Assembly (NCBI RefSeq): GCF_017854565.1
Contig: NZ_JAFMHJ010000012.1
Location: 18,681-82,680 of the forward strand
DNA length: 64,000 nucleotides
Direction of reading: 5' to 3'
Source of the DNA: Yoonia sp.
Lineage (GTDB): Bacteria; Pseudomonadota; Alphaproteobacteria; Rhodobacterales; Rhodobacteraceae
The notes under the pieces: generated by a model
What the model saw: only the letters and a program-made list of their open reading frames with translations
Told to the model about the DNA's origin: nothing
Database searches by the model: none
Program-made: the position numbers and the translations under genes
Part shown: positions 30,116-38,466 of the stretch, piece after piece
How positions within the stretch are numbered: the first letter of the stretch is position 1
How the letters are laid out: the number at the start of each line of letters is the position of its first letter

Positions 30116-30856
30116 TTAGAACCTGAACGCCACCTTTCGCGTGATCACCACGCTGGCGCTGACCTGATCGGTGGTCTGGGTGATCGGGCTGTCGGCGGCA
30201 TCATCACGTAGTTGGTCATAGCGCAGCGTGCCGGTGACGCCCCAGTCGTCGGTGATCTGATATGTCGCCTGCGCCTTGACCCCTTGGCTAAGCCACCCGC
30301 CGCGCGCGTCGAATGCGGCAAAGCTACTGACGTCGCTTTCGGCTGACGTTACCCCGAAATATGTCTGTGCATAGTCGTCGCTGCCCCAAAACAGGCGCGG
30401 GCCGGCGCGGAATGTCAGTTGGTCGGTGGCGCGGTAGATGACATCACCCCCCACCTCGGCGACCATGGATTCATGCCCGATGACCCCATAACGCAGGTCA
30501 GCGAAAACATCGAAGTTTGGCGCGCTGTATTGCACCCCGCCGCCCACTTCGACGGCCAGATCAAGGTCGGTCATGCCTGCCAGCTCTGGGAAATCGGCGG
30601 CGGCGCGGCTGCTGACAATCCGAAACGACCCCCGTGGACCAAAGCCATCGTCAGCATCGCCACCGCCCAGCGTCACGGGCCCCAGCGACAGTGCGCCAAG
30701 CGCAAAGCTGCCCGTTGGTCCGACGGCATTGGTATCCGCACCAAAATAGCCCGGCGACGATTGCGCGCCCAGACCCAACGCGAAGCTGATTGACGGTTCA
30801 CCTTCCGCAAAAGCCGCGACAGGACAGCAGAGGAGCAAAAAAGGCAAAAGGCGCAT
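30116..30856 (-). CDS. MipA/OmpV family outer-membrane protein
   Basis: 246 residues with a signal peptide (MRLLPFLLLCCPVAAFAEG). The mature part opens with SISFALGLGAQSSPGYFGAD, the standard OmpV/MipA start, and is built of alternating beta-strands. It ends in a C-terminal Phe (ITRKVAFRF), the signal for outer-membrane insertion. MipA was first described as a scaffold between murein synthase and lytic transglycosylase; OmpV members are porin-like. Which applies here is unknown. Divergent from rlmJ. Confidence 0.88.
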   Translation of the reverse strand: MRLLPFLLLCCPVAAFAEGEPSISFALGLGAQSSPGYFGADTNAVGPTGSFALGALSLGPVTLGGGDADDGFGPRGSFRIVSSRAAADFPELAGMTDLDLAVEVGGGVQYSAPNFDVFADLRYGVIGHESMVAEVGGDVIYRATDQLTFRAGPRLFWGSDDYAQTYFGVTSAESDVSSFAAFDARGGWLSQGVKAQATYQITDDWGVTGTLRYDQLRDDAADSPITQTTDQVSASVVITRKVAFRF

Positions 30857-30975
30857 GGGATTTCTTTCATCAGATCATCGGTGTTCAAGGGTAGTACGCC
30901 GCAGGACCATGGCAAGCGCCTTGGCGTGCCGCTGCTTTGTTGCTACGTGCGGTGGGAAAACAAGAGGCGATCCAC

Positions 30976-31767
30976 ATGCTATCCTACCAACATGGCTATC
31001 ACGCGGGCAATCTGGCGGATGTGCACAAGCACAGCCTGTTGTCTTGGGCGCTGGATTATATGGTCCGCAAGGACAAACCGCTAAGCTATCTGGAAACGCA
31101 CGCCGGGCGCGGTCTTTATGACTTGACCGACGAGGCTGCGGTGAAGACCGGTGAAGCCGCCAAAGGTATTGCGATTGTCCGCGATTGGTTTGCCGCTGAC
31201 CATCCCTATGCCAAAGTGCTGGCACGCATCCGTGCAGCGCATGGGCCGAATGCCTATCCCGGATCACCATTGGTTGCGGCAGAGCTGTTGCGCCCCATGG
31301 ACAACATTCATCTGGCCGAACTGCACCCGCAGGAATTTGCCGCGTTAAAAGGCAATATGGCCCCCTATGGCGGGATTTATCGCCAGCGTGATGGCTGGGA
31401 AATGGCCCTGTCGGTCTGCCCGCCCGATCCCCGGCGCGGTCTGTTGCTGATTGATCCATCGTTCGAGGTGAAGACGGACTACGAAACCATCCCCAAAACG
31501 CTTGGTGATATTCACCGCAAATGGGGTGTTGGGGTGCTGATGCTGTGGTATCCTATTCTGACAGACGCGCCGCACAAGCCAATGATCGCGGCCCTGCGGG
31601 GGGCCATCCCCGACGCGATAACCCACGAGGTCAGCTTTGCGCCGGCACGTCCCGGTCACCGCATGGTCGGGTCCGGTCTGTTTGTCGTCAATGCACCTTA
31701 TGGGTTCGCGCAAGAGGCCGCAAAGCTATCACGCCTCTTTCAACATAAATTCAAGGGACGTATGTAA
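30976..31767 (+). CDS. rlmJ: 23S rRNA (adenine2030-N6)-methyltransferase
   Basis: 263 residues from the ATG at 30976, which opens MLSYQHGYHAGNLADVHKH, the family start; the frame is open 13 codons further upstream without similarity. It methylates A2030 of 23S rRNA using S-adenosylmethionine. The SAM site includes SYLETHAGRGLYDL, and the catalytic motif is IDPSFEVKTDY (D-P-x-[FY]-E type). The stop overlaps the start of terB (TAATG). First gene of a short coupled unit. Confidence 0.93.
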   Translation: MLSYQHGYHAGNLADVHKHSLLSWALDYMVRKDKPLSYLETHAGRGLYDLTDEAAVKTGEAAKGIAIVRDWFAADHPYAKVLARIRAAHGPNAYPGSPLVAAELLRPMDNIHLAELHPQEFAALKGNMAPYGGIYRQRDGWEMALSVCPPDPRRGLLLIDPSFEVKTDYETIPKTLGDIHRKWGVGVLMLWYPILTDAPHKPMIAALRGAIPDAITHEVSFAPARPGHRMVGSGLFVVNAPYGFAQEAAKLSRLFQHKFKGRM

Positions 31768-32216
31768 TGGCCATGTTTGCTGATTTGCTCCGGCGGTTAA
31801 CCGCCCCCGAACCACAAAAGCTGTCCGATCCGGACGCACGGCTCGCGCTTGGTGCGCTTTTGGTTCGCATTGCGCGGTCTGACGGCCATTATGCCGCTGC
31901 TGAAATCCAGCAAATCGACTGCGCCCTTGCGGCCCGCTATGCGTTGCCCGCGACCGCCGCCGCAGCCCTGCGTGCAGATTGCGAAGTATTGGAGGCCGAG
32001 GCGCCCGACACCGTGCGCTTTACCCGCGCGATCAAGGACGCCGTGGGTTATGATGATCGCCTTGCCGTGATCGCGGCGATGTGGTCGGTCGTTCTGGCTG
32101 ACGGCCTGCGCGAGGAAGAGGAAGACAGCCTGATGCGGATGATATCGTCACTGCTGGGCGTGTCGGATCAAGATAGCCACAAGGCAAGGCTGCGGGTCAT
32201 CGCGGACCGGGGATGA
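31767..32216 (+). CDS. TerB-family tellurite-resistance-like protein
   Basis: 149 residues, all helical. TerB-like metal-binding-type acidic positions occur in ARSDGHYAAAEIQQID and VVLADGLREEEEDSLMRMI, the two-fold pattern of this family. No other ter genes are near, so a role in tellurite resistance is doubtful. In this context it is a stand-alone TerB domain protein. Overlaps rlmJ at its start and the next (broken) gene at its end (ATGA), so it sits in a three-gene coupled unit. Cytoplasmic. Confidence 0.82.
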   Translation: MAMFADLLRRLTAPEPQKLSDPDARLALGALLVRIARSDGHYAAAEIQQIDCALAARYALPATAAAALRADCEVLEAEAPDTVRFTRAIKDAVGYDDRLAVIAAMWSVVLADGLREEEEDSLMRMISSLLGVSDQDSHKARLRVIADRG

Positions 32217-32970
32217 TCGCCAGCTTACCGATGTACGCGCGCCGCTCGAACCGGGCCGCGCATGATACGTTATGGGCGTTGATCAGGGACCGGTTGCGGG
32301 CGCAGGGCATCGCCGCACCCGATATGCTTGACCATGACATTGACCATGTGGCAAGTTGGCAGCGCCCGGATCTGGTTCTGGGGCAGATCTGCAATCTGCC
32401 GTACCGCGCGCAATTTCGTGACAAAGTGACGCTGATCGGGGCCGCCGATCATGGGCTTACTGATTGCGCGCCGGGCTATTACAACAGTGTGTTTGTCGTG
32501 CATCACGATACGCGGGCACCACCCCGCAGGACTTTGCGAATGCGCGTTTTGCCTGCAACGATATGATGTCCCAATCGGGCTATGGCGCGCCACAAACATG
32601 GGCCGAGGCACGCGGTTTTCGATTTGCCGCGCCAATGGTCACCGGCAGTCACCATGAGAGCATCGCCACTGTCGCGACCGGTCAGGCAGATATCGCGGCT
32701 ATTGATGCACAGACGTGGTGGATCGAGGCGCGCGAAAACCCGGCATTGCAGCACCTGCGCATCATCGCTCAGACCCACAGCACGCCGGGGCAAAGTTTCA
32801 TCACCCGTGCGGGACAGAATCCTGCGCCCTACTTCACCGCCATTGCGGGTGCTATACGCGCCGCGCCTGCCGCAGTGCGCACATCGCTCAACCTGCGGGG
32901 GATTGTTGCGCTGCCGCAGATCACCTATGACTTGCCGCTTCCGCCCAAGATTAAGGCAATCGCGGACTGA
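32213..32970 (+). pseudogene. Phosphonate/phosphite-type binding protein (PhnD-like), single frameshift
   Basis: The first frame (ATG 32213) encodes an N-terminal half with DHDIDHVASWQRPDLVLGQI and ICNLPYRAQFRDKVTLIG, ending with a drift into nonsense. The second half continues in another frame from about 32515 (TTPQDFANARFACNDMMSQS, IDAQTWWIEARENPALQHL) to TGA 32970. Both halves read as one PhnD/SsuA-like periplasmic binding fold. Loss of one G in the GGG run at 32514-32516 would explain the break. No signal peptide is present, as in the stand-alone members of this group I recall. It may be a real pseudogene or a sequencing error. Its ATG overlaps the terB stop. Confidence 0.85.
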
Positions 32971-33053
32971 CGTACGGTCACCGCGACACCAATGCGTTGC
33001 AAAGGCGTACGAAATAAGCACTACTTGGCGAGAGAATAACAAAAGTTGCCCCA

Positions 33054-33827
33054 TTGACTGAAACTGCCCCCGTCATCGAGATCCGCGATTTACACAAATC
33101 CTATGGCCCGCTTGAGGTGCTTAAGGGTGTGGATATCATCGCGCCTGCGGGGCATGTGGTGTCGCTGATCGGGTCGTCGGGGTCGGGGAAATCGACGCTG
33201 CTGCGCTGTGCCAACCTTTTGGAAGAGAGCCAGCAAGGCGATGTGATTTTCTGCGGAGAACCGGTAATTTGGAAAGGGACCGGTATGTACCGCCGCCCCG
33301 CCGATCACGCCCAAATGATCCGTATCCGCACGAACCTGTCGATGGTGTTTCAGCAATTCAATCTATGGGCACATATGACAATCCTGCAAAACGTGATGGA
33401 GGCCCCTGTCACCGTGCTGAAGCGCGATAAGGCAGAGGTTGAGGCAGCCGCGCGCGGATATCTCGACAAGGTCGGGATCGGTGACAAATGTGACGCCTAT
33501 CCGGCGCAACTGTCGGGCGGGCAACAGCAACGCGCCGCAATTGCGCGCGCGTTATGCATGGAACCCAAGGCGCTGCTGTTTGACGAACCAACCAGCGCGC
33601 TGGACCCCGAGCTGGAACAGGAGGTCATCAAGGTCATCAAGGATCTGGCAAACGAAGGCCGGACCATGCTGATCGTCACGCACGACATGCGACTGGCAGC
33701 TGACGTCAGTGACCATGTCGTGTTCCTGCACCAAGGCAAAATCGAAGAGGAAGGCGCGCCAGACGTGCTTTTCAACAATCCCAAAACAGATCGACTGCGC
33801 GGTTTTCTATCCGCCACGATCGCATGA
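33054..33827 (+). CDS. ABC transporter ATP-binding protein (polar amino acid/opine type)
   Basis: 257 residues from a TTG start at 33054; no ATG is available upstream in frame. Walker A GSSGSGKST (40-48), Q-loop VFQQFNLW, signature LSGGQQQR (153-160), Walker B ALLFDEPTS (173-181) and the switch His in IVTHDM are all intact. It is closest in style to HisP/OccP/GltL ATPases of polar amino acid importers. It heads an eight-gene operon with binding protein, two permeases, two GS-like ligases, an amidotransferase and an FAD oxidase. This suggests the imported compound is fed straight into gamma-glutamylation. Confidence 0.94.
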   Translation: MTETAPVIEIRDLHKSYGPLEVLKGVDIIAPAGHVVSLIGSSGSGKSTLLRCANLLEESQQGDVIFCGEPVIWKGTGMYRRPADHAQMIRIRTNLSMVFQQFNLWAHMTILQNVMEAPVTVLKRDKAEVEAAARGYLDKVGIGDKCDAYPAQLSGGQQQRAAIARALCMEPKALLFDEPTSALDPELEQEVIKVIKDLANEGRTMLIVTHDMRLAADVSDHVVFLHQGKIEEEGAPDVLFNNPKTDRLRGFLSATIA

Positions 33828-33851
33828 CACATTAACCCCGGAGTATTCTTG

Positions 33852-34577
33852 ATGAAAAAACTGATCCTTTCCACCGCTGCACTGGCCCTTGTCGGCAGCA
33901 TGACATTCGCCGAGTCGCATACTGTTGTGCGGCTCGCCACCGAGGGCGCCTACCCTCCTTACAACTTCATCAATGACGCGGGCGAAGTGGATGGGTTCGA
34001 GCGCGAACTGGGTGATGAGCTTTGCGCGCGGGCCGCATTGACCTGTGAATGGGTCACCAACGAATGGGACAGCATCATTCCCAACCTTGTCTCTGGCAAC
34101 TATGACGCCATCATCGCGGGCATGTCGATCACCGACGAGCGCAAGGAGGTCATCGACTTTTCAGACGCCTACACCCTGCCCGACCCCTCTGCATTTCTTG
34201 GTATGGGCGATGTCGACGTGACCACCGCTGTGATTGCCGCGCAGGCCAGCACGATTCAGGCCAGCTATGTCGCGGGGATGCCTGGGGCGACCTTGCTCGA
34301 GTTCGCGTCGCCAGATGAAACCATCGCAGCCGTCAAGAATGGCGAAGCCGATGCGGTTCTGGCCGACAAGGCATTCCTGGAGCCTGTTGCGGAATCCGAT
34401 CCAGAGGTATCCATCATCGGTGATGACGTTCTGATCGGCGGCGGCATCGGCCTTGGCGTCCGCAAGACCGATACAGAATTGCGCGACAAGTTCAGCACCG
34501 CAATCCAATCCATGAAGGATGACGGCACCCTGAACGCGCTGATCGCCAAGTGGCTGCCCGGTTCCGCCCTATTCTAA
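33852..34577 (+). CDS. ABC transporter substrate-binding protein (polar amino acid type)
   Basis: 241 residues from the ATG at 33852 with GGAG upstream. Signal peptide MKKLILSTAALALVGSMTFA. SBP family 3 features are RLATEGAYPPYNFINDAG, GFERELGDELCARAALTCEW, ISITDERKEVIDFSDAYT and the C-terminal KDDGTLNALIAKW. Family 3 proteins bind basic or polar amino acids and opines, so arginine, ornithine, agmatine-like or related ligands are plausible. A perfect hairpin follows the gene and should favour a binding-protein excess. Periplasmic. Confidence 0.92.
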   Translation: MKKLILSTAALALVGSMTFAESHTVVRLATEGAYPPYNFINDAGEVDGFERELGDELCARAALTCEWVTNEWDSIIPNLVSGNYDAIIAGMSITDERKEVIDFSDAYTLPDPSAFLGMGDVDVTTAVIAAQASTIQASYVAGMPGATLLEFASPDETIAAVKNGEADAVLADKAFLEPVAESDPEVSIIGDDVLIGGGIGLGVRKTDTELRDKFSTAIQSMKDDGTLNALIAKWLPGSALF

Positions 34578-34583
34578 GCACTT

Positions 34584-34612
34584 GATCAAGGGGGTCCGTC
34601 GCCCCCTTGATC
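34584..34612 (+). promoter_or_regulatory. Intercistronic hairpin after ABC binding protein gene
   Basis: GATCAAGGGGG (34584-34594) pairs perfectly with CCCCCTTGATC (34602-34612), loop TCCGTCG. It lies seven bases beyond the stop and lacks a strong T run. It probably attenuates or stabilises transcripts rather than ending the operon, like the hairpin in the TRAP operon at 10505-10531. Confidence 0.75.
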
Positions 34613-34712
34613 CTTCCTCACCCCCGGTGATCTCATTTTCAGTTTCTGCACAGACCCCGCCATCCTTGAAGGGTTTCAATGGCTTAGCTGCTACCTGACC
34701 ACAGGCAAGCAT

Positions 34713-35519
34713 ATGTCGATCTATTATGCGCTGGGGACGGTCCTGTTGTTACTGGCCATTACCGGGCCCGTCGCGCTGGCCTTTGGCTTTGGCGGGGCAT
34801 CGGCCGCGCGCAGCCACATCACGCCGCTGCGCTGGATCGGCAAGACCTATATCGCGATCGTGCGCGGCGTCCCGGATATTGCATTCTTTTTGTTCTTCGT
34901 GATCGCATTGGATCAGATGTTTGAATACATCCGTCATACGATAAAATGCCCGGACTGGACCGACCCGGTGCGGCAGGGCAGTGATTTCGTCGTCTGCGCT
35001 GCCGCGAAACTGCCGCTGGGCAATGCGCCGCAATGGGTCCATGAAACCTATGGGTTTTCCATCGCTGTCTTGACGTTTTCCATCGTTTTCGGGGCCTTTG
35101 CCGCAAATGTCCTGTTTGGCGCAATGCGTGCCGTTCCGCGCGGCCAGCTTGAAACCGCCGAGGCTTATGGGATGTCGCGCCGCCAGACATTCTGGCGTGT
35201 GTTGGTGCCGCAAATGTGGGTCTTTGCCCTGCCTGGCCTATCCAACCTGTGGATGGTTCTGATCAAGTCAACGCCGCTTTTGTTTCTGTTGGGGGTCGAG
35301 GATATTGTCTATTGGGCGCGCGAGTTGGGCGGGGCCAAACAGCCGCAGTTCACCGACTATCCGCATCCTGACTGGCGCATCTGGTATTTCTTCGCGCTGC
35401 TTGTTTTCTACCTGTGCTTTACCAAAGTGTCCGAACTTGTTCTGGACAAGATAATGGCCAGACTGACCCTTGGGCAGGCGACTGCCGCCGGGGAACGCCA
35501 GCGAAAGGCGGCACGATGA
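34713..35519 (+). CDS. ABC transporter permease (polar amino acid type, first subunit)
   Basis: 268 residues from the ATG at 34713. The frame stays open upstream and encodes a segment that looks coding (TDPAILEGFQWLSCYLTTGK), so translation may begin at an ATT at 34635 (294 residues). Helices and the permease signature are present: FGAFAANVLFGAMRAVPRGQLETAEAYGMSRRQTFW is the EAA loop that contacts the ATPase. An extended loop (residues ~75-110) with two Cys is unusual for HisQ-type subunits. Its stop overlaps the start of the second permease (ATGA). Inner membrane. Confidence 0.9.
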   Translation: MSIYYALGTVLLLLAITGPVALAFGFGGASAARSHITPLRWIGKTYIAIVRGVPDIAFFLFFVIALDQMFEYIRHTIKCPDWTDPVRQGSDFVVCAAAKLPLGNAPQWVHETYGFSIAVLTFSIVFGAFAANVLFGAMRAVPRGQLETAEAYGMSRRQTFWRVLVPQMWVFALPGLSNLWMVLIKSTPLLFLLGVEDIVYWARELGGAKQPQFTDYPHPDWRIWYFFALLVFYLCFTKVSELVLDKIMARLTLGQATAAGERQRKAAR

Positions 35520-36322
35520 GCTGTTGGGAAACCATCATCGACTACGGGTTGCGCAGCCAGGGTATTGGCGAACGCCTGCTGCCGCGCAATGATTTCACAC
35601 TGTGCCAGCAGTTCACCCTGATCGGGTCCGGCATGATCTGGAATGTGTATTTTGGCGTCGTCGCGCTTTGTGCCGGCTTTTTTCTGGCCACGGTGGTGGC
35701 GATGGGCAAAGCGGCCCGCAACCCGTTCATCCGCAAACCGTCCGAATGGTTCATCTTTATCTTTCGCGGCTCACCGCTTTTCATCCAGTTCTTCTTTGCC
35801 TACTTTCTGTTCCTCAGTCTTAAAGGTGCCTATCCGTTCTTCAGCCCGCTGACCTCGGCATGGGCGGGGGCATTGGTGGTGCTTTTCCTCAATACCGCCG
35901 CCTATTCCGGCGAAATATTCTATGGCGCACTGCAATCCATCCCCAAGGGCGATATCGAAGCTGCGGATGCCTATGGCCTGTCGGGCTGGTCGCGGTTTCG
36001 GCGGGTGATCTGGCCGACGATGTTGCGTCTGGCCTGGCCTGCCTACACGAACGAAGCCATCTTTTTGTTTCACGCCACGACATTGGTGTTCTTTTCGGGG
36101 TTTCCAGCGACGCAGCAACGCGGTGATGCGCTGTACTATGCCAGCTATTTTGCCGACAAGACATTCAACCCTTTCGTCCCGTATCCGATCCTGGCCGGCT
36201 ATTTCATTGTGCTGACCCTGATTGTGGTCGGCATCTTTGGACTGGTCAACGCCGGGCTGAACCGCCATTTACCGCAGGACCAACGCGCAAAGCTGCGCAT
36301 AAAACCACAGGCAATCAGATGA
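35516..36322 (+). CDS. ABC transporter permease (polar amino acid type, second subunit)
   Basis: 268 residues from ATG 35516, coupled to the first permease by a 4-base overlap. Helices include MIWNVYFGVVALCAGFFLAT and WAGALVVLFLNTAAYSGEI. The EAA loop reads GALQSIPKGDIEAADAYGLSGWSRFRRV. It forms the membrane pore with the first permease. The N-terminal ~35 residues carry an additional polar stretch (GLRSQGIGERLLPRNDFTL) before the first helix. The stop overlaps the start of the next GS-like gene (ATGA). Confidence 0.92.
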   Translation: MSCWETIIDYGLRSQGIGERLLPRNDFTLCQQFTLIGSGMIWNVYFGVVALCAGFFLATVVAMGKAARNPFIRKPSEWFIFIFRGSPLFIQFFFAYFLFLSLKGAYPFFSPLTSAWAGALVVLFLNTAAYSGEIFYGALQSIPKGDIEAADAYGLSGWSRFRRVIWPTMLRLAWPAYTNEAIFLFHATTLVFFSGFPATQQRGDALYYASYFADKTFNPFVPYPILAGYFIVLTLIVVGIFGLVNAGLNRHLPQDQRAKLRIKPQAIR

Positions 36323-37650
36323 CTTGGCTCGACGACCATCACGAAGTGCGCAATGTGCGCTGCGGTGCGGCAGATTTGAACGGGCAGGCACGTGGCAAAC
36401 GCGTGCCACGCAAGTTTGCACCAAAACTCGAAGAAGACGGCATGCGGTTTCCATTTTCCATCCTCAATCTTGATATCTGGGGCGAGGATGTCGAAGACAG
36501 CCCACTGGTGTTCGAAGCTGGCGACCCCGACGGGGTGCTGATGCCCACCGAACGTGGCTATGTTCCGATGCCGTGGCTGCAAAGCCCCTCGGCCCTGCTG
36601 CCCATGTGGATGTTTCACGAAGACGGCACCCCGTTCGAAGGCGATCCGCGTCAGGCGCTTAGCCGTGTCGTTGGCCGCTACAAGGCACGCGGCCTGACGC
36701 CGGTGGTTGCGACCGAGATGGAATTCTATCTGGTCGATGACAGCGGCGATGGCATCCGGCAGCCACGATCACCGCGTTCTGGCAAACGGCGGCCCGGTGC
36801 CGAGGTCCTGTCGTTGCGGGCGTTGGACGCCTTTGACGGGTTTTTCAACGATCTTTATGACGCCTGCGAAGTGATGGATATCCCTGCCGAGGCGGCGATT
36901 TCAGAGGTTGGCATGGGCCAGTTCGAGGTGAACCTCGAACATGTCCCTGACGCGCTCAAGGCCGCCGACGATGCGTGGCTGTTCAAGATGCTGGTGCGCG
37001 GTGTGGCGCGCAATCACGGGATGGCCGCCAGTTTCATGGCAAAGCCATATCACGAATATGCCGGCAGCGGGCTGCACACGCATTTTTCCGTGATTGATGC
37101 CGATGGCAACAACCTGATGGCCAATGACACATTTGAAGGCACGCCGTTGCTGCACAACGCGATTGCCGGTTGCCTGAAAGGGATCCCCGATCTGGCGCTG
37201 ATTTTTGCGCCGCACGGCAATTCCTATGAACGGCTGGTCCCCGAAAGCCACGCGCCAACAGGCGTCTGCTGGGCCTATGACAACCGGACAGCATCCGTCC
37301 GGGTCCCCGGTGGCAGTTTCAAGGCACGGCGGGTCGAACACCGCGTCGCCGGCGGCGATGTGAACCCCTATCTGTTTCTGGCGGCGGTGCTGGGGTCGGC
37401 ACTGATCGGGATCGAGGACAACCTGACCCCACCCAAGCCGATTTCAGGCAATGCCTATGATCAAGACATCCTGCAAATTCCTGACACCTGGGCAGCCGCG
37501 ATTGATGCGTTTGAAGATAGCCCGATCGCGCGGCGCATCTTTGACGACACGCTGGTCGATAATTTCGTCATGACGAAACGGCAGGAGCTTCATTACTTCA
37601 AAGAGTTGACGGATGAACAGCGACTGGAACTGTATCTGGATACGGTTTAA
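36319..37650 (+). CDS. Glutamine synthetase family protein (gamma-glutamylpolyamine synthetase-like), copy 1
   Basis: 443 residues, shorter at the N-terminus than housekeeping GlnA. Metal/ATP ligand motifs are TEMEFYLV, GMGQFEVNLEH, GSGLHTHFSV and NSYERLVPESHAPTG, with AYDNRTASVRVP and KARRVEHRVAGGDVNPY after them. This pattern belongs to the PuuA/GlnT-like clade that ligates glutamate to amines with ATP. Coupled to the upstream permease by ATGA, which links transport and ligation. Substrate unknown; putrescine-like diamines, ethanolamine or a related amine are the usual ones in this clade. Confidence 0.88.
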   Translation: MTWLDDHHEVRNVRCGAADLNGQARGKRVPRKFAPKLEEDGMRFPFSILNLDIWGEDVEDSPLVFEAGDPDGVLMPTERGYVPMPWLQSPSALLPMWMFHEDGTPFEGDPRQALSRVVGRYKARGLTPVVATEMEFYLVDDSGDGIRQPRSPRSGKRRPGAEVLSLRALDAFDGFFNDLYDACEVMDIPAEAAISEVGMGQFEVNLEHVPDALKAADDAWLFKMLVRGVARNHGMAASFMAKPYHEYAGSGLHTHFSVIDADGNNLMANDTFEGTPLLHNAIAGCLKGIPDLALIFAPHGNSYERLVPESHAPTGVCWAYDNRTASVRVPGGSFKARRVEHRVAGGDVNPYLFLAAVLGSALIGIEDNLTPPKPISGNAYDQDILQIPDTWAAAIDAFEDSPIARRIFDDTLVDNFVMTKRQELHYFKELTDEQRLELYLDTV

Positions 37651-37660
37651 GCAGGAGAAA

Positions 37661-37683
37661 CCAAATTTTCCGGAAAATTTTGG
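37661..37683 (+). repeat. AT-rich palindrome after GS-like gene 1
   Basis: AAATTTTCCGGAAAATTT is a perfect 18-bp palindrome about 13 bases after the stop at 37650. A related shorter palindrome, AATTTCCGGAAATT, lies at 46194-46207 just beyond the phaR stop. They could be 3' hairpins or operators. Confidence 0.5.
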
Positions 37684-37782
37684 GTCCAGAAGGATTTTCC
37701 AGAAAAGCCTTCGCTGCTGCGCGTGCTTGCGGTGGTCTTTCACTCAGGCTAGCGTGTCGTCAATCCAAACACATGGTGCTTT

Positions 37783-38466
37783 ATGAAAATCGGTATCCTG
37801 CAAACAGGCCATGCGCCGGATGAAATCCGGCCTGAACTGGGCGATTACGCTGATCTTTTCGAAAAACTACTGCAAGGAAATGGTTTCAGTTTCCAGACGT
37901 ACAACGTCGTTGATATGGAATTTCCGGCACAGATCACAGACAGTGACGGCTGGCTGATTACCGGCTCCAGACACGGTACCTACGAAGATCTTCCGTTCAT
38001 CCCCCCGCTTGAGGCGCTGATCCGCGACATCTATGCCGCTGGCATCCCGATGGTCGGCATCTGCTTTGGCCATCAGATCATCGCGCAAGCGCTTGGCGGC
38101 AAGGTCATGAAATTTGACGGTGGCTGGGCTGTCGGCCGCCAGACCTATGACTGGAACGGACAGTCTGTGTCGCTGAATGCCTGGCATCAGGATCAGGTTG
38201 TTACGCGCCCCACAGATGCAACGACATGCGCCAGCAACGCATTTTGCGAGAACGCCGCGCTGATCTATGGCCAGCGCGCCTTTACCGTGCAGGCCCATCC
38301 GGAATTTGATGCGGCCTTTATCAGCGGTCTGGCGACCCATCGCGGCCCCGGTGTTGTGCCCGATGATCAGCTTGCACAAGCGCATGCCACCCTGACCGAA
38401 CCGACCGACAATGCACATCTTGCCCGCCAGATCGCGCGCTTCTTCAAAGAAAGAGAACTGGCATGA
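37783..38466 (+). CDS. Class I glutamine amidotransferase-like protein
   Basis: 227 residues, a single GATase I domain. The nucleophile is Cys94 in GICFGHQII and the partner pair is His172/Glu174 in QAHPEFD; all are intact. It is not the PuuD (peptidase C26) type by sequence. Its place between two GS-like ligases and next to a PuuB-like oxidase suggests it hydrolyses gamma-glutamyl products back to glutamate, a role played by PuuD elsewhere. That is inference; it could also act as a glutaminase subunit. The stop overlaps the next start (ATGA). Confidence 0.85.
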   Translation: MKIGILQTGHAPDEIRPELGDYADLFEKLLQGNGFSFQTYNVVDMEFPAQITDSDGWLITGSRHGTYEDLPFIPPLEALIRDIYAAGIPMVGICFGHQIIAQALGGKVMKFDGGWAVGRQTYDWNGQSVSLNAWHQDQVVTRPTDATTCASNAFCENAALIYGQRAFTVQAHPEFDAAFISGLATHRGPGVVPDDQLAQAHATLTEPTDNAHLARQIARFFKERELA

